Assembly: GCA_037447605.1 (NCBI GenBank)
Contig: CM074806.1
Location: forward strand, 5,417 to 69,416
Direction: 5' to 3'
Source of the DNA: Zygnema circumcarinatum
Lineage: Eukaryota > Streptophyta > Zygnematophyceae > Zygnematales > Zygnemataceae
Length of the DNA: 64,000 nucleotides
Numbering within the stretch: the stretch's first letter is position 1; every line of letters starts with the position of its first letter. Shown in pieces: positions 36,001 to 46,256 of the stretch. The notes beneath the pieces are model-generated. The model searched no databases. It saw nothing but the letters and a program-made list of their open reading frames with translations, and had not been told where the DNA came from. The translations under genes and the position numbers were made by a program.

Positions 36001-36970
36001 CAAACCTGAGTCTTGAGCATTGGGTGGCCTGCCGGGTTGCAGGACACGGTGTTTCGAAATCTGTTTTTGGTGTAGGAGTATTGGCTTGGCTTTTGTTACT
36101 TTTCCTCTGAACGTTTTTTGCGCTGGTAGCCATGGTCGGCATCCTGAGGAGTCTTTTGGGCTAGGGACTCCTTTTACTTCGGGCACCAGATTCGTCTTTC
36201 AGGCTGCATGTGTGGGTTTGATCCTGATGAATGCAGGAGTTGGGATAGTATAGGCAGAATTCTTTCTTTCCTGCTGGAGGTAGGAAAGGTTTTACCTCCT
36301 GGAACTGCTCTGCCTTTCGATGGACTTCTACTGCATGGAGAATTGCATAGACAAGATTTATTTTGCGGGTGTGAGCTGTGCAGAATGAGGCGGAGTGGGT
36401 CGAGGAGCTTCTAAGGTTATATCCTGGTCGAGAGGTGTGGAACATCCTTAAAAATGCACTTCGTACGGATGCTGGAGCTTTGAGAGTTCTGCACGTTGTG
36501 TACTCCTGTTTTTATTACGGCTTGTCCATGGAGTCCTTTGGCGCAGGGCACAGACGTGCATACCAGGCAGTGTGTGCGCCTGCGTTTTTGCTTCACTTCA
36601 ATCTTGCTTTCTTGATGTTGTGTGTCCAGGCTCTTTGGATTCATCGCCGATTTGTCTTCAGTCATTTGTGCATCCGTTTGGTATTACCAGGAGGGCTGTC
36701 CGCAGATCAGACTTCTCGGGGGTGTGTAGATTTCCGCAAAGAGATTATACTGGCTGAGGGCTTTGCCAAAGAGAGGGACAGCAAAAGCAGCAGGGAAGCC
36801 ATGCAGCAAAAAGGCCTGGCCTCGGCATACCATGCATGGCTTCTTTGGACGGTAAGCCTTCCGTCTTTTTCATTGGACAAAACGTTAGGATGCGTGGTGC
36901 GCACTTCTGACCTCACACGTGAACGTGTCCGCAGAAGCAGTCGAGTGCAACAAATGATGTTTTACTTTAG
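33066..36970 (+). CDS. PTAR1: PTAR1-like protein (prenyltransferase alpha-subunit repeats)
   Basis: Homologue of human PTAR1, the alpha subunit of geranylgeranyltransferase type III, which in animals modifies Ykt6 and works in the Golgi. Eleven exons: 33066-33124, 33377-33934, 34301-34420, 34758-34860, 34982-35050, 35300-35377, 35871-35993, 36384-36434, 36630-36680, 36711-36851, 36935-36970. Phases agree and give 462 aa; human is 402. Repeat cores: HLTAWNARK, CAETWAHRRW, NYRAWSHRCW, GLHYRRFLL and ALWIHRRFVF. The C-terminal ASAYHAWLLWT matches the family end. The N-terminal PLLNELGLVP also matches. Exon 2 is long and carries an Asn/Asp/Ser-rich insert after the first helix pair, absent from animals. 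Start context GCCGCCATGG is strong. The acceptors of exons 3 and 10 were chosen by frame and could shift slightly. Confidence 0.92.
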
Positions 36971-37033
36971 AGAGCTCGGCATGACTGCAGTCATGGACGA
37001 AGTGGTCGGTTTCTCGCGTTGCCGACTGCGCAG

Positions 37034-37228
37034 ATGAACACGACCGCGGAGGGGGGCCAGGACTGGGCGCGGCAGTGGCGTGACGTGACCCGCCAGTGCG
37101 AGGCGCTCATGCCGTCGCGGGAGCGCCTCTGGACAGCGCTCGCGCTCGCGCTCTCGAGGGGCGGCGGGGCGAGCCCTCCTGCCCTGCCCGCTGCCGGGCT
37201 GCTCTGCAAGCCTTGCCATTCTGCCTAA
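37034..37228 (+). other. candidate small ORF, 64 aa, unrecognised
   Basis: It starts ATG AAC ACG ACC 63 bp after the PTAR1 stop codon. It has one helical-looking segment (DWARQWRDVTRQCEAL) and a C-terminal Ala/Leu/Pro stretch, and ends just before the hexamer array. It could be a real small gene, a first exon, or chance in GC-rich 3' UTR. I do not recognise a family. Confidence 0.2.
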
Positions 37229-37640
37229 TGTTGACATTGACATTGACATTGACATTGATGTTGATGTTGATTTTGATGTGGATATGGATGTGGATGTGGA
37301 TGTGGATGTGGATGTGGATGTGGATGTGGATGTGGATGTGGATGTGGATGTGGATGTGGATGTGGATGTGGATGTGGATGTGGATGTGGATGTGGATGTG
37401 GATGTGGATGTGGATGTGGATGTGGATGTGGATGTGGATGTGGATGTGGATGTGGATGTGGATGTGGATGTGGATGTGGATGTGGATGTGGATGTGGATG
37501 TGGATGTGGATGTGGATGTGGATGTGGATGTGGATGTGGATGTGGATGTGGATGTGGATGTGGATGTGGATGTGGATGTGGATGTTGATGTTGATGTTGA
37601 TGTGGATGTTGATGTTGATGTTGACGTCGTTGTTGACGTC
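37228..37640 (+). repeat. GATGTG hexamer array with degenerate edges
   Basis: About 50 perfect GATGTG units (about 37280-37585). They are flanked on the left by GACATT/GATGTT/GATTTT variants and on the right by GATGTT and GACGTC variants. Because the unit is 6 bp, frames stay open as Val-Asp, Met-Trp or His-Pro/His-Ile repeats on either strand. These are not genes. Confidence 0.95.
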
Positions 37641-38499
37641 CAACTTTGACATTAACATGGAATGGTTGGCACCTGTTCACATCCGCAACAGATGACATCT
37701 GACAGCTCGCGTACACAAGTCCGAGATCAGAGGGCGCTGAGGGGACACCCCAACACGCAGGGCGTTGCCCACAGCACGGATTCACACTGCATGCAAGAGC
37801 AAATCAGGGTGGTCGAGCCGCGAGTACCAGAGCGAGCGGCCCACGACTGAATCCCTCCCTCCCTCCCGCCCACTGAACTTCCCCGCCAGCAGCCTCGCTG
37901 AACTGCCCCTCACGGCGGCCGACCCCTCACCCATGTCCGCAGAAGCCGCCCCCCCCCCCCCCGGTCAGTCATGGCTGCGGGCAGGAGCGAGCTCTCACGA
38001 GGCTCCAGCCCCTCCCTCCGCCCTCGCCGCCCGCCGCTTCCACGTGTCCCGGTCGCCCCCGTTCCCGTCCATGGCGCCGCCGTGCCGCCCTCGCTCGTCC
38101 GTACATCGTACGGCGCCACGAGGGTCGGTGGCCCAAAACCTCCCCCGCCGACTAGGGATGGCCCGCGTTATAAATTCCGAATATATTATATAATTTACAA
38201 CGGGTTTAAAATTAGTAATATATTACAAACTAAAACACTTTATTACATATATCATACCCACTCGTTTTGAACAATTAACGACCGTACTCGTACGGTCGTA
38301 CGGTCGTACCATACCAAAATTAGGTCGTTTTGGCGTTGGCGTTGCGAAATGCGTCCGTCTGGTTCACTCTGTCTGCTCGTGCTCGGGCCGCATAATACCG
38401 TACAGGCGTACCACCGTGCGACCGTACATGTTGTAAAGGCGTTGTAAATTAATATATATCAGCCGTTATCTAGTCGTCACAGTTGTATAATATAATATA
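37641..38499. other. intergenic, GC-rich then AT-rich
   Basis: Bases 37850-38140 are GC-rich with a C-run at 37951-37962. From 38160 the sequence is AT-rich. Around 38281-38312 GTACGGTC/GACCGTAC units repeat. No gene is seen. Confidence 0.45.
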
Positions 38500-38507
38500 T
38501 AATATAT

Positions 38508-39445
38508 GGGTAGTGATATTTCCACCCCTTTTTTGGATCCAAACACCCCTTCCCGGCCGGGCAGATTTCAAAAAGGATTAAAAACGGAAAATGCTTTTTC
38601 ACACCTTTTTGGAATCGATACCCACCCTCCATCGGCAGATTTTATTTTTGCGAAACAAGGAAATGATAACCCGTCACCCCATTTTGAATATCCCACCTAC
38701 CTGATTTTTTTTCACGCCTGCGGTCAATCGCAGCCGTCGATTCCCTCGCAGATCGCAACACGGCAGATCATTATTTGATCTGCAGCCGGGCTCGGTCACA
38801 GTGAATGGCTCGTGCCCACGTATCCCGCCAAAGTCCTCTCAAAAATATTTGCGTACAAATTTCGTACGGTCGCAACTTGAGAAACCCAAAATTTCGTACA
38901 TTGAGACCAATCAAAAATTTCCACGTCAAAAATGTAACACGTGGCAAATGTTGATTGGCTGATAGCTGACAATGAACGAGATCTCGGGCCGAGGGACGCG
39001 CGCACTCGCACGTGCGATCTGGCTTTGACGGGACTCGTGGGCGCTTTCCATTCGCTGAGATCGAGCCCGGCTGCAAACCGAACGGTGATCTGCAGTGGTG
39101 CGATCTGCGAGGGAATCGACAGCTGCGATTGACATACACGTGTGAAGGACGGACACCCGCGAACGATCTCTTGGCGGACGGATCTTCCGCTCCGAGCGGA
39201 TTCGGGCAGGCAGATATTTCTTTTCCTCAAAAAAAAATTCAGGGAGGCGGGATACAGTATTCAAAATGCGGTGACGGAGTATCATTTGCCTTGGTTAGCA
39301 AAAATAAAATCAGCCGACGGAAGAAGGTGGGTATCGATTCCAAAAAGGTGTGAAAAAAGCATTTTCCGTTTTTAATCCCTTTTGAAATCTGCCCGGCCGG
39401 GAAGGGGTGTTTGGATCCAAAAAAGGGGTGGAAATATCACTACCC
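38508..39445. mobile_element. 938-bp foldback element with 8-bp target duplication
   Basis: The ends are exact inverted copies starting GGGTAGTGATATTTCCACCC, with about 97% identity over the first 120 bp. Homology then continues at lower identity through most of both arms (blocks TTGAATA, GATTCCCTCGCAGATCGCA, TGCAGCCGGGCTCG), with about 70 bp extra in the right arm. The central loop is about 38870-39000. The flanks are TAATATAT on both sides (38500-38507 and 39446-39453), a perfect 8-bp duplication as made by hAT transposases. It has no transposase frame, so it is non-autonomous. Insertion is into an AT-rich stretch about 250 bp upstream of the EamA gene. Confidence 0.92.
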
Positions 39446-39453
39446 TAATATAT

Positions 39454-39691
39454 AGTCGTAACTAATCCATCCCTACCGCCGACACGGCACAGAGAGTGGC
39501 GGTCAACGGTCAACGGTCAACGCCCCCGCGCGCCTCTCCCTTCTCCCTAACCCTAGTCGCTGTGGGCGGGCGGGCGGGCGGGCGGGCGGGCGGGCGGGCA
39601 CATCGGGGAGGGAGGGAGGCGATGGCGGCAGCGGGCGGAGGCACGGGCGGAGGGTGCCCGGGGAGGAGGGCCTGAGGAGTGAGGAGGGGAC
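39454..39691 (+). promoter_or_regulatory. GC-rich 5' region of the EamA transporter gene
   Basis: It contains a GGTCAACGGTCAACG tandem (39499-39522) and a perfect GGGC array (39565-39600), and runs into the start codon at 39692. It is presumed promoter and 5' UTR. Confidence 0.4.
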
Positions 39692-42600
39692 ATGGCCGCG
39701 TCCATGGACGGGCTGCGGGGGGAGGAGGTGGAGGCGCGCCTGCACGTCAAGGACCTGCGCGACCACGCCCGCCAGGACCCCTTTGCGGACAGTCCGCGGA
39801 GCGCCCGCATTGGACGGACGCGCAAGCACAAGCCATGGCCGCTGCGCATCAGCAGAACTTTCTCCTCTGTTAGCTGGATATGGGGCGGCTCCGCCTACTC
39901 CGGCGTCGCTTGCATGGCGCTCTCATCCATGTCGTACAGCTTCATGGGACTTCTGGTGAAGCTATTAGCAGGTATACGGCATACGCGTTCATTTTATGCA
40001 TGTGATGTGCAGTTGAATTCCTTTCTCCCAAGAGGAAGTGCCCCGCAGTCTCAAAATTGAGGGCCAAGTGAACCAGTCAGAGTGGCGCGCACGCAGTGCA
40101 GGGTGTGCCGGCGCTGGAGGCGGTCATGGTTCGCTGCGTGATCGTGAGCGCGCTCTCCGGCTGGGAGCTCCGCAGGGCGGGCCACCCGCTCCTCGGGTCG
40201 CCGCGCGTGCGCCGCCTCGTGCTGGCGCGGGCTCTCGTGGGCTTTGTGGCGCTCTCCGCGTACTTCTACAGGCGAGCTGCCTGCCCCTGCTACCCGCCCC
40301 GGCCCGTTTTCCGCTTCTCTAGCCAGCGACACGTGTTAAAGCTCTTCTGAGAAGACTGCCCGGTCAGTTCAATATGAAAGACGGAATTTCGAACGTTGCC
40401 CTCAATGCTCTATCGGGGTCCTTTGGATGCATCGCATCCGTTAACGGGAGAAGTGATGCGCGTGGCCGGAGATGCAGCATTGAGGCTCTGCCATTGCGCG
40501 ACGCGACAGTTCTCAATTTCACAATGCCTGTCTTTACAGCGCTGCTGGCGGCGGGGCTCCTGGGAGAGCGCTGGGGGCCGGGGGAAATGGCAGGTACAGT
40601 GCTTATGCTGAACATCCCCTCGTTGGTTTGCTGGAGCAGCCGCGTAAGGATACAAGATGGTATCGTTCAGCAATTAGTAGGCCTTCATCCAGGTGCAATC
40701 TTTTGGAAAGGAACGGAAAGGAAATTGGTCGTGCTAGAGTACCGTCGATGTGTGGAAGTCAAACTGAGACACGGCTTAGTTGCGACTTTACATGGCAGAG
40801 TATTCTGGGTGAACGTGAAGGATTGTCAAAATTTTACTTTCCATTGTCCCCATCCCTCATCTTGCTTTTCAAAAGGGAACAAAATTTTCTGTATCATTCA
40901 CGGTGTGCTCTGAAGGTGTGCTTCTCCTCCGAGCAGATGTCTATTCGTTACTCAAGCAGCGGCGTTCACTTTTTTTAATTTTCTCTTGTTGTTTTTCTTT
41001 ACTGTGGTTTATGGGTGTTGTGGCGCGGAGGTTGCAGGCAGCATGTGCAGCTTTGCAGGTGTCCTCTTGGTGACGCAGCCCGACCTTCTCTTTCCCGGTC
41101 CGTCCCCTCTGCCCCCCCCGCTCCGGGTCACTCCACAGTCCCCTCGGTCCGCTCTCAACTTGTTGTCGCATTTGATCTACTAGCAATGTGAACAATCTGC
41201 ATTCAGGAGTAGCAAAAATGTGCTTGTTCACTTTTTGGACTCCCTCTGCCGCTAAGGGTAGTTTTCCAACTGAGATGTATAAAACAGCTTTCATGCTTAC
41301 CGATTAGTCACACGAGTTTTTTCCTCAGGCTGTAGTCGCTTCATTTTTTCGAGGGCTCTCTCTGCCCTCTCTGTGCTTCACAATGCTCTCATCTTGAAGT
41401 CAAGGGTCCAACCCGTGGCGGCTCTGCTATGGGGGCAGAGCAGGGTGAGGGCGGCCGCCCCCCCGGCGGGCGCGACCCCCTCGGAACGTTCATGGCTCTC
41501 GTGGGCGCCTCCGCGGGGGCTCTCTCGTACATCCTCGTGCGGGCCGTCGGCAAGCAGGGCGAGCCGCCCATGTGCGTGCCCGGAAACTGCTCGTCTTCCG
41601 GCTGTTCTTTGTGCCTTTTTCTGCAATGCCAGGGACGGGGGATGGCAGTGATGAGGGAACGGTGGTCTGCAGGGTCTGCGTGTTCGCCTTCGCTGTTCTC
41701 TCTGCACCGCTCGCAGGCCTTGGAGCTTGTTTTCAGGTCAGTAGCTTTTATCGCCTGCCAGCACGACTACTGACTTGAAAGCTGTTTTGGGAGGGCCAGT
41801 TTGCGCAACATGTGGTAGAGCGTGAAATCCCCCAATTGAAATCCGAGCCAGTTTAGGGATGCACAGATGCGGAAAACAGCCCGACTGAAGAGAAAGACAT
41901 TTTTCTTCCTTACCAGCCAACATTTTCAAAAGTAGGCGAAATTTTCCGTCATGTCAGTCCAGTCTCTCCCATTGGCGTGTACCGCGTTGCACTTGACCGG
42001 GGGGGGGGCACATTTCAAGAGGAGTCGCAGGTGGCTCCCTTCCTTCTCTTTCTCAAAGCCACAGCATGACCGACGCTGGAGGAACGCCTCTGAGCTTAGC
42101 AAAGTTCCTCTCTTTGACACCCAAATGAGCAGGAACAAGTCTGGTAATTGGCTGGAGTAGTCATTGCAGACACTAACTTTAGCTGTCTTGAAATCACTCT
42201 AGCAAGGTCTCACCTATGCGTCTACGTGCAGACGTTCAAGCTGCCAAATGCCATTGAAACGTTGGGCCTTCTTGGCGTTGGACTCACGGCTTTTCTTGCA
42301 CAGGTGGGATCCCCACGCGAAGTGTTCACAAGGCTGAAAATCATTTTCTTTTATCGCCCGCCTATGCGGCGACAAACATTACACAATTGAGAGCCCCGAG
42401 TGCTTCCCTTCACTTTCTGCAATGCGTGGTTTTGTCTCTTTTGCAAACGTCGTGGCCAGCTATCGGTAGTATGGACCCTCTAGAGATAGACATGTTGTAG
42501 AAGTTAAGTACGTGACTTGTTTTTTGAGTGGAGCTCCCTCTTGAGAGCTTGTTCCCAGTGCAAGCAGGGGTTGAGACACACCGAAACCATGCCAAGGCAG

Positions 42601-43046
42601 TGAGATTTTACACCTCTGGAGGCTTCTGCAGGTGTTCTTGACGCGAGGCCTCCAACTGGAGAAGGCGGGCCGAGCAACGTCTATGCAATACGTCAAGGTG
42701 CCTGCTTGGTTGTGGGCTGTTCTTTCAAATTCTGGGCTGTGTTGTATGAGGAGTTTTTCGCTGCTGTCGTTTCCATGCTATCCTGATAAGCCTGTCGCCA
42801 TAGCTCCATGAGCGATGGAGACCCGGACCATCGCATTCCCAGTGTGCGCCTGCCTGCTACTGCGCGAGGCAGCCTTGCAAAGGAAGGCGTTTCATGAGTT
42901 GGTCCGCGCCGTCTCGTCCCCAGGTGGTGGCCACGTACGCGCTGGGCGTGGCGTTCCTCCGCGAGGCGCCCACGGCCGTCGGAGCGGTCGGCGCGCTGCT
43001 CATTGCAGCGAGCGCGGCCTTCCTCGCCTGCAGCGGCGCCTCCTGA
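39692..43046 (+). CDS. EamA/DMT-family membrane transporter (SLC35G-like)
   Basis: A drug/metabolite-type transporter with two EamA repeats and about ten membrane segments; the substrate is unknown. Nine exons: 39692-39971, 40097-40271, 40478-40593, 41038-41097, 41439-41571, 41673-41736, 42232-42303, 42632-42697, 42924-43046. They join in phase to 362 aa. The first about 65 residues are a charged cytosolic tail. Repeat 1 has SSMSYSFMGLLVKLL, VPALEAVMVRC and the family block DATVLNFTMPVFTALLAAG followed by GERW. Repeat 2 has GTFMALVGASAGALSYILVR, FLTRGLQLEKAGRATSMQY and AFLREAPTAVGAVGALLI. Order and spacing fit SLC35G/TMEM20-type proteins. Intron 2 has an AG|GCGAGC donor. The exon 2 acceptor was set by phase. 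It lacks an obvious transit peptide, so plasma or secretory membrane is as likely as plastid. Confidence 0.91.
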
Positions 43047-44000
43047 AGGACCCGTCTACAAAGAGGCTGCCAACGCTTTGGTTTTGGTTTCTTTTTGTCG
43101 AAGGGCTTTACGCATGCTTCTTGGGCCCTTCAATTTGTAACTCTGATTTTGCCACAGTACATACATCCACTGAGCCACTCTTCGTTCTGGCTTCGACCTA
43201 CAGAAAGGGAGTCCCCTGGATCACATGTTCCTCTCATGATTTCCGCGTTTATGGTGAGTGTTGACCGTCACCCATCAAACATACGAGACCGGGGAGGTGG
43301 ACAGCCAGCCGCCAGGCCGCCTCGGCCCCACACCGACAAGCCAAGACGGACGGACGGACGGACGGAAGAACGGACAGACGGACGGGGTCGCGGAAGTCCC
43401 GAGAGCGTCCGCGCTCCGAAGGTCGCACGGTGCGCAGTGCAGTGCAGTGCAACGCAGAGCAGTTCCGTTCACGCACGCGGGAGGGCACGCGGGAGGCAAG
43501 GGAAGGGCGAGTAAGCAACGAGGAGTCGGAGAGTTGGCCAGAATGCCCACGATGCAAGCACTGCCAGGGTCTGGTTCTCCATCTTGGGACAGTGCAGCGG
43601 CCCCTACTCTGTGTTTTTATCGAACGCACCTGAGCCCTCATCCTCGCTCACAACTCACACTCAAGTGCGCCCTTCGTCTACCTCTCTCATACAAACATTG
43701 TAACCCGCCCTTTGTCTCTCATCCGTCTTTCTACTTTCGTCTCGCCCTTCCTACTCCTAGACAGGACGCTTGCTCGCTATATTTCAGCACCTAGCTCCGC
43801 AGGCACATGCAATGGTGGGCGACCCTGTTGCGATCTCCGGCCGTGTTCCGATCCTCGCCCGATCCCATTCCCCGCCTCCCTTACCTCCAACCCCACCCAG
43901 TATACATGACAAACCCAACAACTAACATAAGCAACACAATATACTTTTTATGTAGAAAAATGCAGAAGCAGTCCATAAATAAAAAAAGTCAAGCAAAACC
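43047..44000. other. intergenic downstream of EamA transporter
   Basis: It includes the transporter 3' UTR, GACG tetramers (43347-43385) and GTGCAGTGCAGTGC repeats (43431-43452). The ORFs are short and unlike known families. Confidence 0.45.
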
Positions 44001-45395
44001 ATGAATCTGCAGCTTCCTCTTCTCCCTCTTCCTCTCCCACTTTCTCTCCCTCTCCCGCTCTCTCTCACGCTCCCTCTAGCATACTCTCTCCCACTGCCAC
44101 TGCCTGTCTCTCCCTATCTGCCTCACCATCTCCCTCTTCCCCCCGGCCCCTCCCCCCACGAACCCACATCCTCCACAACTCCCTCCCCCTTCCCTCTCCC
44201 CACCCCACCTCACCCCACCCCTGCACCTCTTCCCTTCCTCTCCTTCTCCCACTCCCTAGGCATCTCCCATTCCCTACCACTTCTCTTTGCATCCCCGCCT
44301 TGCGACTGCGCCGGCATCCCCCTCCTTGTCTGTCCTATCTCCCCCACTTCATCCCTCTCTCCCCGCCCCTTCTCCCTCTCACTCTCCGTCTCCCTCTCCC
44401 TCTCCCTCTTCTTTTCCCTCTCCCTTTCCCTCGCCTGTTTTTCTCCCTCTCTCGCTCTCTGCCATTCCCCTTCACATCCTCCCACTTAATGCCTCTGCCT
44501 CTTCCTCTGCCTGCCTCTCACCCTCTGCATTCCCATCTCCCTATTCCTCTCCCACCCCTCCTCCCCGCTCCCCCTCCCCTCCCACCTTCCCCCTCCCCCA
44601 TCCTCCCCACCTCCCCCGTCCATCTCTCTGGCCTCCCTCACCCTACCCCTGCGACCCATCCCTCCTAACCACTCCTTCTCCCTCTTTCTCTCCCACCGCA
44701 TCTACTCTCTGCATCCTGCCTCTGCCTAAACCTCGGCATTCCCCTCCCTGCCTGTCCCACCTCCACCACTTTCCCCCTTTCCTCCGCCTCCTTCTCCCCC
44801 ACTCTCACTCACTGCCCCTCTTCCTCTCCCTGCCATTTCCTCTCCCATCCTCTCTCGCACTGCCGATGCCTTTGCCTGCATCTCCCTCTCTGCCTCGATG
44901 TCGCTCGTCCTTTCCCCCCCCCTATACTCCCCAGTCATATCCCTCTTCCAACCTCTTTCTCAGCCTCTGCACCCTGCCTAGGCCGAGGTATTCTTCTCCC
45001 TCTCATCCTCCTTCTCCACTTCCCCGCTCACCCCCACGCACCTCCCCCACTTCCCCCCTCTCCCTCACGAACTCTCATTGTCCCTCGCCCTCTCCCTTTC
45101 CCTCGTCTTGTTTTCTTTCCCCTCCTCTCCCTACAAATCCCTCTACCATCCGCTCTCAAACTGCCTCTGCCTGCCTCTCCCTCTCTTGCTTTCCTTCTCG
45201 CCCTTCCACCCCTCTCCCTATCCTTTCCCTCTCCCTCACCCCCTCCCCCTCTCCACTCCTTCCCCCCTTTCCCCATCCACCTATCCTGCCTTCATCCCCT
45301 CCTCCTCTTTTTCCTTCTCCATCTCCCTATTACCTGACGCTACTTCCCTTCCCCTCTCCCTCTCACCTCCGCATCTCTGAAAGTGGGAAATGATT
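44001..45395 (+). repeat. 1.4-kb polypyrimidine tract
   Basis: Nearly all C and T on the plus strand, in irregular CCCTCT, CTTCC and CTCCC units with occasional A or G. All frames are Ser/Pro/Leu on one strand and Gly/Arg/Glu on the other; the 368-aa frame at 44287-45393 is a product of composition. It lies between two plus-strand genes and ends sharply at about 45375. Confidence 0.9.
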
Positions 45396-45784
45396 TCCAC
45401 AATGAGTCTTGTTTTCATTCATTGAAGGCTATTATGGAAAATCGTTCTTCAATTTAACTGAGACTTCTTCTAGTTCAAATCTTTCCATCACTTCTTTGAT
45501 ACTTTTGGGGTTAATGCAGTTTTTTTTTTTTGGTTTATGTTATATTTGGAAATAGAATGTGCAATTTAATTTTTAAGTACAAAGCATAGCGGGTAAAGGT
45601 GGGGGCAGAGGAGGGTGAGAGGCGGGAGGCAGACAAGAGAAAAGAGCGGCAGGAGTTGAGAGCGGCAGGCAGTGCAAGTGCGACGAGGCACGAGGCGAGG
45701 TGCGAGGTGCGAGGTGCCCAGTTCGCTGAGATAGGTCCCCGCGAGTGCTGAATGCCCCCGGCAACTCCAACACTTGAAGTGGAA

Positions 45785-45970
45785 GTCCTCCTCGCGATGT
45801 GCCTCACATCGGTGACCTTCGCGGCTGCTTCTAGGGGCTGCGTTGTTGTGCCTAGGCGTAGTTTTCCGCTCCTAGCGTTTTTCTTTTGTACGTGTCCCTC
45901 GTGGTTCCACATGCTGCTTTTGTTCATGTACATTTGATGGCCTCGCCATCGTGAGTCCAATGCGATTCTT
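45785..45970 (+). repeat. dispersed repeat family A, copy 2
   Basis: It has the same ordered blocks as 13632-13875: GGTGACCTTCGCGGCTGCTTC, CCGCTCCTAGCG, CTCGTGGTTCCACATGC, and TGTACATTTGATGGCCTCGC followed by CATCGTGAGT. Its middle is about 20 bp shorter than copy 1. Confidence 0.8.
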
Positions 45971-46089
45971 TCAATCAGTCAATGCCACATCCTGTGCCAA
46001 GTACTGTCCGTACTTTGCATATCCAGTCCGTACAGATCGTACCTTCAACGTAATCACGTCACGGGGCAAGAAAAAGGGGCATGCTCCCC

Positions 46090-46256
46090 CCTGCTCCGGA
46101 GGGAAGAGGAGAGGAGAGGAGAGGAGAGGAGAGAAGAGGGGAGGGGAGGAGAGGAGAAGAGAGAGGAGGGGAGAGGGGCAGCCGTCTCGCCCGTCGCCCG
46201 CCCGGCACGGCCCGGCCCGGCCCGGCCCTGCGCAGGCGGTGCGCTGGCGGAACGCG
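46090..46256 (+). promoter_or_regulatory. purine- and GC-rich 5' region of the channel gene
   Basis: A GAGGA/GAGAG run (46100-46175) is followed by CCCGGC tandems (46199-46227), ending at the start codon. No upstream ORF is convincing. Presumed 5' UTR or promoter. Confidence 0.35.

Noticed and set aside
37096-37785. Val-Asp, Met-Trp and His-Pro repeat proteins on both strands
   Set aside because: Translation of the GATGTG array; no start context or flanking domain.
38771-39285. Possible transposase frame inside the foldback element
   Set aside because: The 120-140-aa frames have no DDE or hAT dimerisation motif and are mirrored in the other arm; the element looks non-autonomous.
44287-45393. 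368-aa Ser/Pro/Leu protein
   Set aside because: Compositional artefact of the polypyrimidine tract; other frames are equally open.
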